Shown in pieces: positions 8,292 through 16,307 of a stretch of DNA of 33,920 nucleotides. Source of the stretch: Candidatus Pelethosoma merdigallinarum. GTDB lineage: Bacteria > Bacillota_I > Bacilli_A > RF39 > UBA660. The position numbers were made by a program, and so were the translations under genes. The notes beneath the pieces are model-generated. The model saw only the letters and a program-made list of their open reading frames with translations, was not told the DNA's origin and made no database searches. The stretch spans positions 1 through 33,920 of the forward strand of contig DVKJ01000063.1 of assembly GCA_018716065.1 (NCBI GenBank), in the 5' to 3' direction. Position 1 is the stretch's first letter. Every line of letters starts with the position of its first letter.

Positions 8292-8951
8292 CTAATTATT
8301 TATTTCTAAACCAAAAAGACATTTTTCATAAAGAAAATCAACTATTTTTTCTTTTTCACCAGTATTGTAATATTCTGTTAATAGCGTATTAAATTCACTA
8401 ATATATTCTTCTTTAATACTGATGATACCACAACCATTTTCGATTAATAATTTATTCGCAACAATCATACTCGTTCTTTTATTACCATCCCAAAACAATT
8501 GACTACGCATTAAGTAAAGCATAAGATCAATACTTTTTTTGGTCACTAAAGTTTCTTCTAAGATTTGCATTATTTTTTCTTTTACTTCTGACTCTTTAGG
8601 AATATCAGGAATATAATACACCCCATTAATTCCAACACGACCATTTCGTAAAACTCCCCACTCTAAAGATTCATTTCTTGAAACATAAGAATTTACTTTA
8701 CAAATAAAATCTAAACTAACTTCTGTATCTATATTTGAAAGTGTAAAGTTCCAAGCATCTCTTAAATTTAAAATACAATTAATTTCATCTAATTTTAAAG
8801 TGGGAACATTTACTCCCTCTAAAATAGCTTTGATATCCAGATAAGTAGTATCAATTCCTTCAAGTCTTGCACTATTATAAATATTAGAAACTAAAACTTT
8901 TTTGGCAAGAAATACATTTTGTTCTTTTGTTAAATAATATTTATTTTCCAT
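8292..8951 (-). CDS. Fic-domain protein with catalytic His replaced by Gln
   Basis: Fic enzymes transfer AMP or another phosphate-containing group to target hydroxyls. In this 219-residue protein the core motif HPFx(D/E)GNxR appears as QLFWDGNKR (residues 151-159), so the catalytic His is Gln while the phosphate-binding GNKR loop is intact. The N-terminal helix carries SARLEG (27-32), matching the (S/T)xxxE(G/N) autoinhibitory motif of class II Fic proteins. The target-docking flap is recognisable (GVYYIPDIP). The ATG has GAGGTTGG upstream. There is no antitoxin gene beside it. The family call is firm; AMPylation activity is doubtful, and a changed chemistry or a regulatory role is possible. 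Confidence 0.8.
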   Translation of the reverse strand: MENKYYLTKEQNVFLAKKVLVSNIYNSARLEGIDTTYLDIKAILEGVNVPTLKLDEINCILNLRDAWNFTLSNIDTEVSLDFICKVNSYVSRNESLEWGVLRNGRVGINGVYYIPDIPKESEVKEKIMQILEETLVTKKSIDLMLYLMRSQLFWDGNKRTSMIVANKLLIENGCGIISIKEEYISEFNTLLTEYYNTGEKEKIVDFLYEKCLFGLEINN

Positions 8952-8981
8952 AAGACCAACCTCACTAAATTAATTACCATG

Positions 8982-9003
8982 AAAAAACTCTCAAAAAGAG
9001 AGC
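8982..9003 (-). terminator. spoIVA terminator
   Basis: GCTCTC, a T5 loop and GAGAG followed by six Ts on the minus strand, directly after the spoIVA stop codon. Confidence 0.75.
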
Positions 9004-10479
9004 TTATAATACAATCGCAAACAAGTTGCCTGAGCCTTTATTAACTAATTTTGACAAAGTTTGTTGTAATTTATAACGTACATTTTCTGGAAGTAATGAA
9101 AGTTTCGCTTGAATTCCTTCTTGAACAATCACATCTAAACTACGTCCAAAGATTTCACTTTTCCAAATACTTTCCGCATCCGTCTCACTATCTTTCATTA
9201 AGTAGTTAATGAGTTCTTTACTTTGTAATTCTGAACCAATAATTGGTTCAAAAGTAGATTCTACATCCACACGAATCATGTGAATACTAGGAGCCACTGC
9301 TTTTAATTTTATACCATAGCGACTTCCTTGTTTAATGACTTCTGGTGTATCTAGTTTCATATCCGATAGTGTTGGGGTTGCGACTCCATAACCGGTTTGT
9401 TTTACCATTTTTAACGCACCTTTAATTTGATCGTATTCTTGTTTTGCAATTTTCAACTCTTGGAAAAGAGTTAAGACTTCCGCACGATTATTAATATCAA
9501 CATCAATAATTTCCTTTAAAATTTGATCATATAAAGCATCTGGAGCTTCTAACGTAACCGTTACAATTCCCGTTGACGTATCCACGTTGGTTAAACTAGA
9601 TTTAGAAATATATTCACATTCACTAAAATGTTCCATAATATGATTAATATCTCTTAATTTATCAATTTCAACCACACTTTCTCTGATCTTTTCAATATAT
9701 ACTTTCTTTAACCAATGATTTGCTTTTAAACAAGCAATCCAGCTTGGCATATTGACTTCTACTTCCACTACTGGGAATTCATATAAAGCTTCACGTAGAA
9801 CACTATAAATATCACGTTCGGTCATATCTTCTACACTCATTGGAAGTACAGGAACACCATAAGATTCATTTAATTTTTCTGCCAATCTCTCTGTTTCTGG
9901 TAACATCGGATGACTAGAATTTAATACTACAATAAACGGTTTTCCTAAATCTTTTAACTCATTAACGACACGTTCTTCCGCTTCTACGTAATCATTACGA
10001 TGAAGTTCTCCAAAAGAACCATCTGTGGTTACGACAATTCCAATCGAAGAATGATCCTTGATGACTTTTTCCGTTCCTACTTCGGCAGCTTCTACAAAAG
10101 GAATTTGTTCATCATACCATGGTGTTTTTACCATACGTGGACCATTTTCATCCTCATATCCTTTGGCATTTGGAATGACATAACCTACACAATCAACAAG
10201 ACGAATACGTGTACTAAAATCATCAATTTGAATTTCTGCCGCTTGACTTGGAACAAACTTAGGTTCAGTTGTCATAATTGTTTTTCCTTGTGCGGATTGG
10301 GGAATTTCATCCAACGCACGTTTCTTTTCATATTCATCTTGAATATTAGGCACAACTAAATTTTCAATCACTTTCTTAATGAAAGTGGACTTACCTGTAC
10401 GAACAGCTCCTACAACCCCTAAATAAAGATCGCCACCTGTTCGTTCCGTAATACTTTTAATGATATCAATCTTTTCCAT
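9004..10479 (-). CDS. spoIVA: stage IV sporulation protein A, coat basement ATPase
   Basis: SpoIVA polymerises on the forespore surface using ATP hydrolysis and forms the platform for coat assembly; SpoVM anchors it in Bacillus. The 491-residue length matches the family (about 492). The Walker A (GAVRTGKST, residues 24-32), the downstream DCVGYVIPNAKGYEDENGP block and the Walker B-like region are present, and the protein ends with the conserved GSGNLFAIVL-type tail. AGGGATC precedes the ATG. A SigE-type promoter is upstream, fitting mother-cell expression. No spoVM-like ORF is evident beside it, although such a 26-residue gene could lie elsewhere. It is not in an operon with its neighbours. 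Confidence 0.95.
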   Translation of the reverse strand: MEKIDIIKSITERTGGDLYLGVVGAVRTGKSTFIKKVIENLVVPNIQDEYEKKRALDEIPQSAQGKTIMTTEPKFVPSQAAEIQIDDFSTRIRLVDCVGYVIPNAKGYEDENGPRMVKTPWYDEQIPFVEAAEVGTEKVIKDHSSIGIVVTTDGSFGELHRNDYVEAEERVVNELKDLGKPFIVVLNSSHPMLPETERLAEKLNESYGVPVLPMSVEDMTERDIYSVLREALYEFPVVEVEVNMPSWIACLKANHWLKKVYIEKIRESVVEIDKLRDINHIMEHFSECEYISKSSLTNVDTSTGIVTVTLEAPDALYDQILKEIIDVDINNRAEVLTLFQELKIAKQEYDQIKGALKMVKQTGYGVATPTLSDMKLDTPEVIKQGSRYGIKLKAVAPSIHMIRVDVESTFEPIIGSELQSKELINYLMKDSETDAESIWKSEIFGRSLDVIVQEGIQAKLSLLPENVRYKLQQTLSKLVNKGSGNLFAIVL

Positions 10480-10505
10480 TTGATCCCTACTTTCTTGTTC
10501 AATTA

Positions 10506-10534
10506 ACTATATGAATTAATATTTTTATTTATGA
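10506..10534 (-). promoter_or_regulatory. SigE-like promoter for spoIVA
   Basis: TCATAAA, a 14-bp spacer and CATATAGT lie upstream of spoIVA on the minus strand, close to the SigE consensus (TCATATT-like -35, CATACAnT -10). B. subtilis spoIVA is SigE-controlled. Confidence 0.5.
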
Positions 10535-10537
10535 ACA

Positions 10538-10570
10538 AAAAAAAAAGAAAATATCTACGATTTCTTTTTT
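10538..10570 (-). terminator. terminator of the two-gene paralog operon
   Basis: AAAAAAGAAAT and ATATTTTCTTTTTT pair around the stop codon of the gene ending at 10555, followed by a long T-run on the minus strand. The stem is A/T-only, so strength is uncertain. Confidence 0.45.
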
Positions 10571-11547
10571 AAATAGGTATGATAATTATCTCCATAATTG
10601 TACAGTTCTACACCAGCTAATAAAACACCTGTTAAAAACTGTACATCTTTATTTGGTTTCATTTCATCATGTAAATAATCATCTATATTTTCCGCAAGCA
10701 ACTTTACTTTATCATCTCGATAATCATTTAAATAATAATCATAACCTTCTTTCATTTGTTCTTGATCAAAATAAGAATCATCCGCATATAAATCATAATT
10801 ATAAAAATATCCATAGATCAAATAATCATTTTTATAAATAGAAGGAATCTGAGAATCTTGATAAAAATCCAATATAAATTTACTAATATCTAATATCGTA
10901 TTTTGCGAAGGCAAACATTCTCCTAATACATAATTAAAACGATCTTGATAATCTAAAGTTAAATCAGAAATTTCATCATAAGAGATCAAAATTTTTTCTT
11001 TTATCAGGTCTGGATCAACTTCTTCTTCTCGTTCTTTATATAACTTTATCATATTATCAAACAAATACTCACAAAGTGTCACATTTTGAAGATATAAATT
11101 TTTATTGGAAGAATCTACATAATTTTTTAATTCTAAATAAAACCATTCATAAACATGATCTTGAGCATATAAGTAACCATAATACTTAGAAATTAAAGCT
11201 TTCTTAATATATTGTTTAACATATTTTTGTTCAGAAGTGGTTAGTTTTCCCATAGAACCATAGATCTTTACATGGTTTCTAACCATTTCTTCAAGTTCTT
11301 CTAATGACCATGCATCAAAAATATTAGTTTGATAATCCTCTATTTTAATTTGTGCGTTAGAAAGAGTGTGCCAAATTTTTTGTAAGTGAGTATAAGTGTT
11401 TATTTCTGCACCATCATATATAGAAATAATAGAATCCAAAGTCATACCATAATGAGTTTGATAAAATTTCCACAACATTTTTATATTTTCTTCTGATATT
11501 TCATTAAAATTTTGTCGCATTTTCCTTACAAATCCTTGGTCATTCAT
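10555..11547 (-). CDS. acidic protein of unknown function, paralog 1
   Basis: Not recognised. It is 330 residues from the ATG at 11547, which has GTGGTGATAAA before it; the ORF-track start at 11565 lies inside the preceding gene and lacks an RBS. Composition is Tyr/Asp/Glu-rich with no signal peptide or membrane helix, so a soluble cytosolic, helix-rich protein is likely. The C-terminal third aligns by eye with the preceding gene product (SQIPSIYKNDYLIYG here, SQILSKYKNKYYNYG there; then a similar LLAGVELYNY / LNQGLHYFKE end), so the two arose by tandem duplication. They are separated by 11 bp and follow one promoter, indicating co-expression. Confidence 0.6.
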   Translation of the reverse strand: MNDQGFVRKMRQNFNEISEENIKMLWKFYQTHYGMTLDSIISIYDGAEINTYTHLQKIWHTLSNAQIKIEDYQTNIFDAWSLEELEEMVRNHVKIYGSMGKLTTSEQKYVKQYIKKALISKYYGYLYAQDHVYEWFYLELKNYVDSSNKNLYLQNVTLCEYLFDNMIKLYKEREEEVDPDLIKEKILISYDEISDLTLDYQDRFNYVLGECLPSQNTILDISKFILDFYQDSQIPSIYKNDYLIYGYFYNYDLYADDSYFDQEQMKEGYDYYLNDYRDDKVKLLAENIDDYLHDEMKPNKDVQFLTGVLLAGVELYNYGDNYHTYLKKKS

Positions 11548-11558
11548 TTTATCACCAC

Positions 11559-12620
11559 TTAACAATATTTTTTTATTTTTTCTTTACTTTCTTTTGTATC
11601 TTCTTGAAAGAAATAATTCCAAAAGTTTTCGGTTTCTTTAAAATAGTGAAGTCCTTGATTTAAAATGCCATATTGAAATGATTTATTCTTTTCCTTTTGC
11701 ATCAAATCATTCCAATAAAGATCTACTTCTTCAGCAGTAATCCATACGGTATCACCATCTTCATAAGAATCGAAATCATCCTTTGAAAAGTATTTTTCAC
11801 CTTGTTTTACTAATTCGTGGTTAGATTCATAATGATCTAATAAATTCCAATCCACGCAAGATAATAGGCCATAATTATAATACTTATTTTTATATTTAGA
11901 AAGAATTTGTGAATCACTATAGTGCTTAAATAATAAATCATTTATTTCGGTTAAATCATTTACTTGATTTAAAGAACATAGACCAATCGCTAAAGAAATA
12001 ACATCTTCTATTTCCCATGTTTCATTCACATAGTGATGATCAATGATCTCTAAAATGGCAAGCTTCTTTTGAATCAAAGGAACTTCTTTTAGAAAATCAA
12101 GTGAATTTAACTCGTCATACCATTGAATCGCTTGTTCAACTTGTTTAAAACTAGGTTCTTCTTCTTGATGATAAATTTCTTCGTAAATACAATCTTCAAA
12201 TCTTTGGTGATACAATTGATTTCTTCTTTGATGCATATAATCTAATATATATTCATTGAAACAATCCTTCATTTCTTCCGTATAAGTAGAAGGAACCTCT
12301 GCAAAACAGAGTGTTTGAATACTAGAAATCGTATCTTCTGCCTTTTCATCTACAAAATCTCCCAAATAATAGTAAGAAATAACATCGCGATAATATAATA
12401 AGAAATAAACAAAATGAAGACTTTCTTCAAATGGAATTTTTAGCAAAAGTAAATAATCATCGGTTATAATACGAATGATTTCTTTCGATAATTCTTCATT
12501 AAATTCTTGATTATTTGTATAATAATCTTCTAAATCGTAGTAAAGATCCCAAAGTTGAGTCTCTTCTTCTTTTGAAAGATTTAAACTACGTATTTGATTG
12601 ATAAAATCATGTTTTGTCAT
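11559..12620 (-). CDS. acidic protein of unknown function, paralog 2
   Basis: Not recognised. This 353-residue soluble, Glu/Asp/Tyr-rich protein starts MTKHDFINQIRSLNLSKEEE and is first in a two-gene operon under a perfect-looking SigA promoter. It shares the C-terminal SQI-S-YKN-Y-YG block with the next gene and has a similar N-terminal pattern (a short helix, then a residue run ending WDLYYDLEDYY / WKFYQTHYG). A weak AGAGAG lies upstream of the ATG. The pair lies between spoVIF and spoIVA, but the promoter type gives no sign of sporulation control. No catalytic motif is visible. Confidence 0.6.
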   Translation of the reverse strand: MTKHDFINQIRSLNLSKEEETQLWDLYYDLEDYYTNNQEFNEELSKEIIRIITDDYLLLLKIPFEESLHFVYFLLYYRDVISYYYLGDFVDEKAEDTISSIQTLCFAEVPSTYTEEMKDCFNEYILDYMHQRRNQLYHQRFEDCIYEEIYHQEEEPSFKQVEQAIQWYDELNSLDFLKEVPLIQKKLAILEIIDHHYVNETWEIEDVISLAIGLCSLNQVNDLTEINDLLFKHYSDSQILSKYKNKYYNYGLLSCVDWNLLDHYESNHELVKQGEKYFSKDDFDSYEDGDTVWITAEEVDLYWNDLMQKEKNKSFQYGILNQGLHYFKETENFWNYFFQEDTKESKEKIKKYC

Positions 12621-12646
12621 AAGTTTCTCTCTTTTCTATGTGAATT

Positions 12647-12675
12647 ATTGTAATCAAACCTAGTTTATTTGTCAA
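12647..12675 (-). promoter_or_regulatory. SigA-type promoter of the paralog operon
   Basis: Perfect TTGACA, 17-bp spacer, TACAAT on the minus strand, about 27 bp before the ATG at 12620. Confidence 0.7.
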
Positions 12676-12685
12676 GAAAAAAGAT

Positions 12686-12928
12686 TTAGATATACTTATC
12701 CAAATCCTTTGGTACTTGGTCATTCACAACCGCTTGAATGATTTTATCTTCCTTTTCTTTACTCACTGTTTTTCCAGTCATTTGACCTAATTCATGAATA
12801 ATCTCACGTAAGGTTCCTTCGCTTTTCATATCACTTTGTTGCAACTTCTTCGCAAGATCTAAAATGGTTTCCTTTCCAACATTGGTTTTCTTCTCAATCT
12901 TATTAAAAAAACTATCTGAAAAATTCAT
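12686..12928 (-). CDS. spoVIF: stage VI sporulation protein F
   Basis: SpoVIF (YjcC) is a mother-cell protein needed late in coat assembly, upstream of the GerE regulon in B. subtilis. The 80-residue product carries the family signature: DSFFNKIEKKTNV at the start and SKEKEDKIIQAVVNDQVPKDLDKYI at the end, matching the known length of about 87. The ATG at 12928 follows GAGGTGAAGGT; the extra upstream residues in the ORF track (MFFIYYDRGEG) are leader translation. A SigK-like -10 sits just upstream, overlapping the terminator of the preceding gene. It is a single-gene unit. Confidence 0.88.
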   Translation of the reverse strand: MNFSDSFFNKIEKKTNVGKETILDLAKKLQQSDMKSEGTLREIIHELGQMTGKTVSKEKEDKIIQAVVNDQVPKDLDKYI

Positions 12929-12944
12929 ACCTTCACCTCTATCA

Positions 12945-12971
12945 TAGTATATGAAAAACACCCTAAAGGGT
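12945..12971 (-). promoter_or_regulatory. SigK-like promoter for spoVIF
   Basis: CATATACTA matches the SigK -10 consensus CATAnnnTA, with an AC 16 bp upstream as the minimal SigK -35. That AC lies within the stem of the preceding gene's terminator. spoVIF is a late mother-cell gene in B. subtilis. Confidence 0.5.
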
Positions 12972-12974
12972 GTT
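12954..12974 (-). terminator. terminator of the TasA-DUF6273 gene
   Basis: AACACCC, a 4-nt loop and GGGTGTT followed by Ts on the minus strand. It starts at the stop codon of the frame ending at 12973. Confidence 0.7.
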
Positions 12975-13440
12975 AAATTTCATATGGTGAATTAAAGGTT
13001 CCGTTACCTGAAGTAATTTGAACATCTGGAGAAATCATGATCACTGGGCGGACAGCATTTTTATTTTGTATAGAATATCCATATGCATCTCCAACACTAT
13101 ATGTAGACCAAGCTAAAGAAGAATTATTATGTGGTGTAGCATTCCAAAAAGGTTGAGCATATTGATGATTATTTTCACTTAGATGTTTTTTTGAAAGTAT
13201 GGTTTCACTTTGTTCAGATAATATTTCTCCAACTCTTATTAAACCTATTCGTCCTTCATAAGAATTACTTGTACTTTCTAAATTTGTTTTATAATTATCG
13301 CCATAATCAAAATTATCTCCTCGATACCATGTTGTTGAAACTAGTTTATTTTTATCTACTTCATTATTATTACTAATCCAATTTATAAATGGTTCTTCAT
13401 TTATGGTTGTACATAATGTACAATTAGTCCCATATGCCAT
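12973..13440 (-). CDS. detached C-terminal half of the TasA-DUF6273 protein
   Basis: This ORF is the downstream part of the gene at 13527..14771, separated by a frameshift. Coding text continues upstream of its ATG without a stop to about 13538, reading NYRVVETSSTGTKLILDGYY, then an EF-hand-like DSNNDGIIEETD loop, then MAYGTNCTLC. It has no RBS of its own. It forms a second DUF6273-like domain: WYRGDNF, GRIGLIRVGE, WSTYSVGDAYGY and a closing VRPVIMISPDVQITSGNGTF. That close mirrors VRPVVNIKSDVTITGGNGTL of the first domain. It is translated only if the ribosome or polymerase slips at the A6 run, or if the frameshift is a sequencing or strain-specific event. Confidence 0.6.
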   Translation of the reverse strand: MAYGTNCTLCTTINEEPFINWISNNNEVDKNKLVSTTWYRGDNFDYGDNYKTNLESTSNSYEGRIGLIRVGEILSEQSETILSKKHLSENNHQYAQPFWNATPHNNSSLAWSTYSVGDAYGYSIQNKNAVRPVIMISPDVQITSGNGTFNSPYEI

Positions 13441-13526
13441 TTTATCTGTTTCTTCTATTATGCCATCATTATTACTATCATAATATCCATCTAAGATTAA
13501 TTTTGTTCCTGTACTACTTGTTTCTA

Positions 13527-14771
13527 CTACGCGATAATTTTTTCCGCGTATGTTACATATTCTCCTACATGACCTTTATCTTTTAAATTTCCTGTTACAT
13601 TATGAACTTCTCCGATTAAGTATGGATCCGTTAGAGTACCATTACCTCCAGTAATGGTCACATCAGATTTTATATTCACGACTGGACGAACACCACCTGC
13701 TGTTGTAATAGAATAATTATATTTAGTATTTTTATAACTAATATACCAACCATCAGAAGTATTATATACAGTTAAAGTCCAAAAGATTTGTGAATTCATT
13801 AAATAATTAACATTACTATTCACAAGATTATATTCATCTAAAGATAATAGACCAACAGGTTTCTGCAAACTTGACAAGTTATTCATACAAGATGTTCGTG
13901 TTGATGTTTCATCTGTTATTGTTTCACTACACCATGTCTGATTAACAAGTAAATCTTTATCTTTTAATTTTGGATAAAAATAATTATTCAACCAATCATT
14001 CACATAACTATTGTCATAATCTAAAGCTGTATTTTCGGATCCCCATGGAATTGCAGTTACATTTTCTTCCGTAATCATACGAATACTTCCATCACTATTC
14101 TTTCCCATGATTCGCCATAAGAATCCATCAAACCATACATAGTTTGAATCTTGATTTCCTTTTAAATAGGTTCCATCCACATAATTATAAGTTCCATCTG
14201 TACTAGAATCTAATAAATTCTGTGTCACACTTGCAAGTGCAGTTTCACTGGGTGTGGTAGATCCTGTATCTTGAACGAAGTTTATTTTTAATGTTAAGTC
14301 TTTATTTGTATTTGGAATACTCGTTGAATTACTATCCCAATTTACTTTTACTTTAAATACTTTGGATTCTTTCGCTTTTAATTTGTCATTTACTGCAATA
14401 TCTTCTATACTAAAGGTAATATCCGTTGGAACTGTTGAATTAGCTTCTTCAATACCATTGATACTTTCTACATAGGCATCAATATTACCTCTATTCTCTA
14501 CCGTAATCAAATACTCTCCACTAGAACTTGGTTTTTCTAAAGCTATTGTAAAAGTTGCCGTAGTGGAGTTTGTAATTTGTTTATTGATGGTTTTCGCTCC
14601 ATTCATTGTTCCTTCTTCGATATTGGTAAATAAAATATTAAAATCCGATGTAATTCCACTTGTTCCATTAATATTTAATTGCCCGCTTAGTACCGCATAA
14701 CCTACAGTTAAACCTACAATCACCGCGCAAAGCGTTCCTATTATGACTCTCTGTTTCTTTCGCGTTCTCAC
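13527..14771 (-). CDS. TasA-like N-terminal and DUF6273-like surface protein, frameshifted 3' end
   Basis: Residues 1-40 are a basic stretch and a SipW-type signal anchor (RVIIGTLCAVIVGLTVGYAVLSGQ) like those of the TasA paralogs at 24965 and 26740. About 150 residues of TasA/camelysin-like beta domain follow, then a DUF6273-like domain (SNYVWFDGFLWRIMGK to VRPVVNIKSDVTITGGNG). The predicted cell location is the surface, processed by the SipW-type peptidase at 23719. I place the start at the GTG at 14771, which has AGAGGTGG 4 nt upstream. The ATG at 14819 is fused to the TATAAT of a perfect promoter and should not be in the transcript. The frame breaks at an A6 run near 13538..13543; one extra A would join it to the frame ending at 12973, giving a protein of about 600 residues. 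Confidence 0.72.
   Translation of the reverse strand: MRTRKKQRVIIGTLCAVIVGLTVGYAVLSGQLNINGTSGITSDFNILFTNIEEGTMNGAKTINKQITNSTTATFTIALEKPSSSGEYLITVENRGNIDAYVESINGIEEANSTVPTDITFSIEDIAVNDKLKAKESKVFKVKVNWDSNSTSIPNTNKDLTLKINFVQDTGSTTPSETALASVTQNLLDSSTDGTYNYVDGTYLKGNQDSNYVWFDGFLWRIMGKNSDGSIRMITEENVTAIPWGSENTALDYDNSYVNDWLNNYFYPKLKDKDLLVNQTWCSETITDETSTRTSCMNNLSSLQKPVGLLSLDEYNLVNSNVNYLMNSQIFWTLTVYNTSDGWYISYKNTKYNYSITTAGGVRPVVNIKSDVTITGGNGTLTDPYLIGEVHNVTGNLKDKGHVGEYVTYAEKIIA
13538..13543 (-). other. frameshift point at an A6 run
   Basis: The minus strand reads GCGGAAAAAATTATCGCG. With six As the frame ends AEKIIA-stop. With seven As it would read AEKNYRVVETS and stay open to 12973. Homopolymer slippage, a real mutation or a sequencing error would all give this pattern. 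Confidence 0.75.
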
Positions 14772-14817
14772 AAAACCACCTCTACTTCTATTATGGTTTA
14801 TTCTACTATCTTTATTC

Positions 14818-14847
14818 ATTATACAAAAAGAGAGGGATTATTGTCAA
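14818..14847 (-). promoter_or_regulatory. consensus SigA promoter of the TasA-DUF6273 gene
   Basis: Perfect TTGACA and perfect TATAAT with an 18-bp spacer. The -10 box overlaps the ATG used by the ORF track, which moves the real start downstream to the GTG at 14771. Confidence 0.75.
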
Positions 14848-14958
14848 TATCAATACCCCCCTCCGTGGACATTTTAAAAGTTACCATTTTTTTCTAACCC
14901 TTGTTATTAAAGGGTTAACAAGAGTTTGACAAGATATAAAAGCTTGCTATTTGTTAAC

Positions 14959-14991
14959 AAAAAAGAAAACAAGTTTAGAATTCTTGTTCTC
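14959..14991 (-). terminator. der operon terminator
   Basis: GAGAACAAG pairs with CTTGTTTTC across a 9-nt loop and is followed by TTTTTT on the minus strand. The stem overlaps the last codons of der. Confidence 0.6.
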
Positions 14992-16297
14992 CTTTGTTTT
15001 TGAATTGTAAAACAATAGGTGTTCCTTCAAAATCGAAGGCTTCACGTAATTTATTTTCTAAATATCTTTTATAGGAAAAATGAATTAAACCTTTACTATT
15101 TACCTGAATATTAAACGTTGGAGGTTGTGTGCGTGCTTGTGATGAGAAATAAATTTTTAAACGTTTTCCTTTATAAGAAGGTGGTAAATTAAGACTATAG
15201 GCTTCGGTAATAACATCATTTAACACATTAGTTGGTATTTCACGACGACTATTTTCATACACTTTTAAAATTTCAGGCATTAATGTATGAATACGTTTTT
15301 TGGTTAAAGCAGATAAGAAGACAATTGGTGCATAAGTCATAAATTGGAATTGATTACGTATATCTTCTTTAAATCGTTTCATTGCTTGATCTTTATCTTC
15401 GATCGTATCCCATTTATTCACTACGATAATAATAGCTTTACCTGCCTCTAATGCGTAACTTGCGATATGTTTATCATGTTCAATGATTCCTTCTTCGGCA
15501 TTAATCACAAGTAGACATACATCACTACGATCAATCGCACGTAAAGAACGTAATAAACTATATTTTTCAATCGATTCATAAATCTTTCCACGTTTACGCA
15601 TTCCAGCGGTATCAATCACGACATATTCATTTCCGTGATAAGTAAATACCGTATCCGTCGCATCTCTGGTTGTTCCGGCCTCATCGGATACAATCGCACG
15701 TTCTTCACCAAGTAAAGCATTCACTAAACTACTCTTTCCTACGTTTGGTCTACCAATCACGCTAAATTTAATCATCCCATCTTCGTAATCGTCATCGGGA
15801 ATTTCTTTAAAGTCTTTGGTAATTTCATCTAATAAATCATAAATTCCTTCGTGTTGTTCCGCGGATACTGGAACATAAGCATCAAAACCCAATTCGTAAA
15901 AATCATAAATGTTTTCGTGCGCTTTTTTACTATCCGTTTTATTAATCGCAACTATGACTGGTTTTCCAGCACTTTGAAGCATTCCTTTTACTTCATGATC
16001 ATTCGCAGTTAATCCTTCTTTACCATCTACGACAAAAACAACAAGATCTGCCTCATCAATCGCAATTTCTACTTGTACTTTAATTTCTTTATTAAATAAT
16101 TCTTTGGATAAATCGATTCCTCCAGTATCGATTAGGTGAAACTGGTAATCACGATAAGTTACTAGTCCGTATAAACGATCGCGAGTGACTCCAGGGGTAT
16201 CTTCAATAATTGCTTGTTTTTTTCCTACTAGACGATTAAATAAGGTCGATTTCCCTACATTTGGTCTTCCGACTAACGCTACAGTTGGTTTTCTCAT
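14975..16297 (-). CDS. der: ribosome biogenesis GTPase Der (EngA)
   Basis: Essential tandem GTPase for 50S subunit maturation. Both G domains are complete. The first has GRPNVGKSTLFN, DTPGVTRD, DTGGID and NKTD. The second (from about 178) has GRPNVGKSSLVN, DEAGTTRDATD, DTAGMRKRG and NKWD. The C-terminal KH-like domain follows. The length of 440 residues is standard. It begins 10 bp after the preceding unknown gene and is the last gene of an engB-unknown-der transcript. Confidence 0.97.
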   Translation of the reverse strand: MRKPTVALVGRPNVGKSTLFNRLVGKKQAIIEDTPGVTRDRLYGLVTYRDYQFHLIDTGGIDLSKELFNKEIKVQVEIAIDEADLVVFVVDGKEGLTANDHEVKGMLQSAGKPVIVAINKTDSKKAHENIYDFYELGFDAYVPVSAEQHEGIYDLLDEITKDFKEIPDDDYEDGMIKFSVIGRPNVGKSSLVNALLGEERAIVSDEAGTTRDATDTVFTYHGNEYVVIDTAGMRKRGKIYESIEKYSLLRSLRAIDRSDVCLLVINAEEGIIEHDKHIASYALEAGKAIIIVVNKWDTIEDKDQAMKRFKEDIRNQFQFMTYAPIVFLSALTKKRIHTLMPEILKVYENSRREIPTNVLNDVITEAYSLNLPPSYKGKRLKIYFSSQARTQPPTFNIQVNSKGLIHFSYKRYLENKLREAFDFEGTPIVLQFKNKGEQEF

Positions 16298-16307
16298 AAT
16301 ATCCCTC

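Noticed and set aside
10000-10359. Plus-strand ORF opposite spoIVA
   Set aside because: Antisense shadow of a confidently identified gene.
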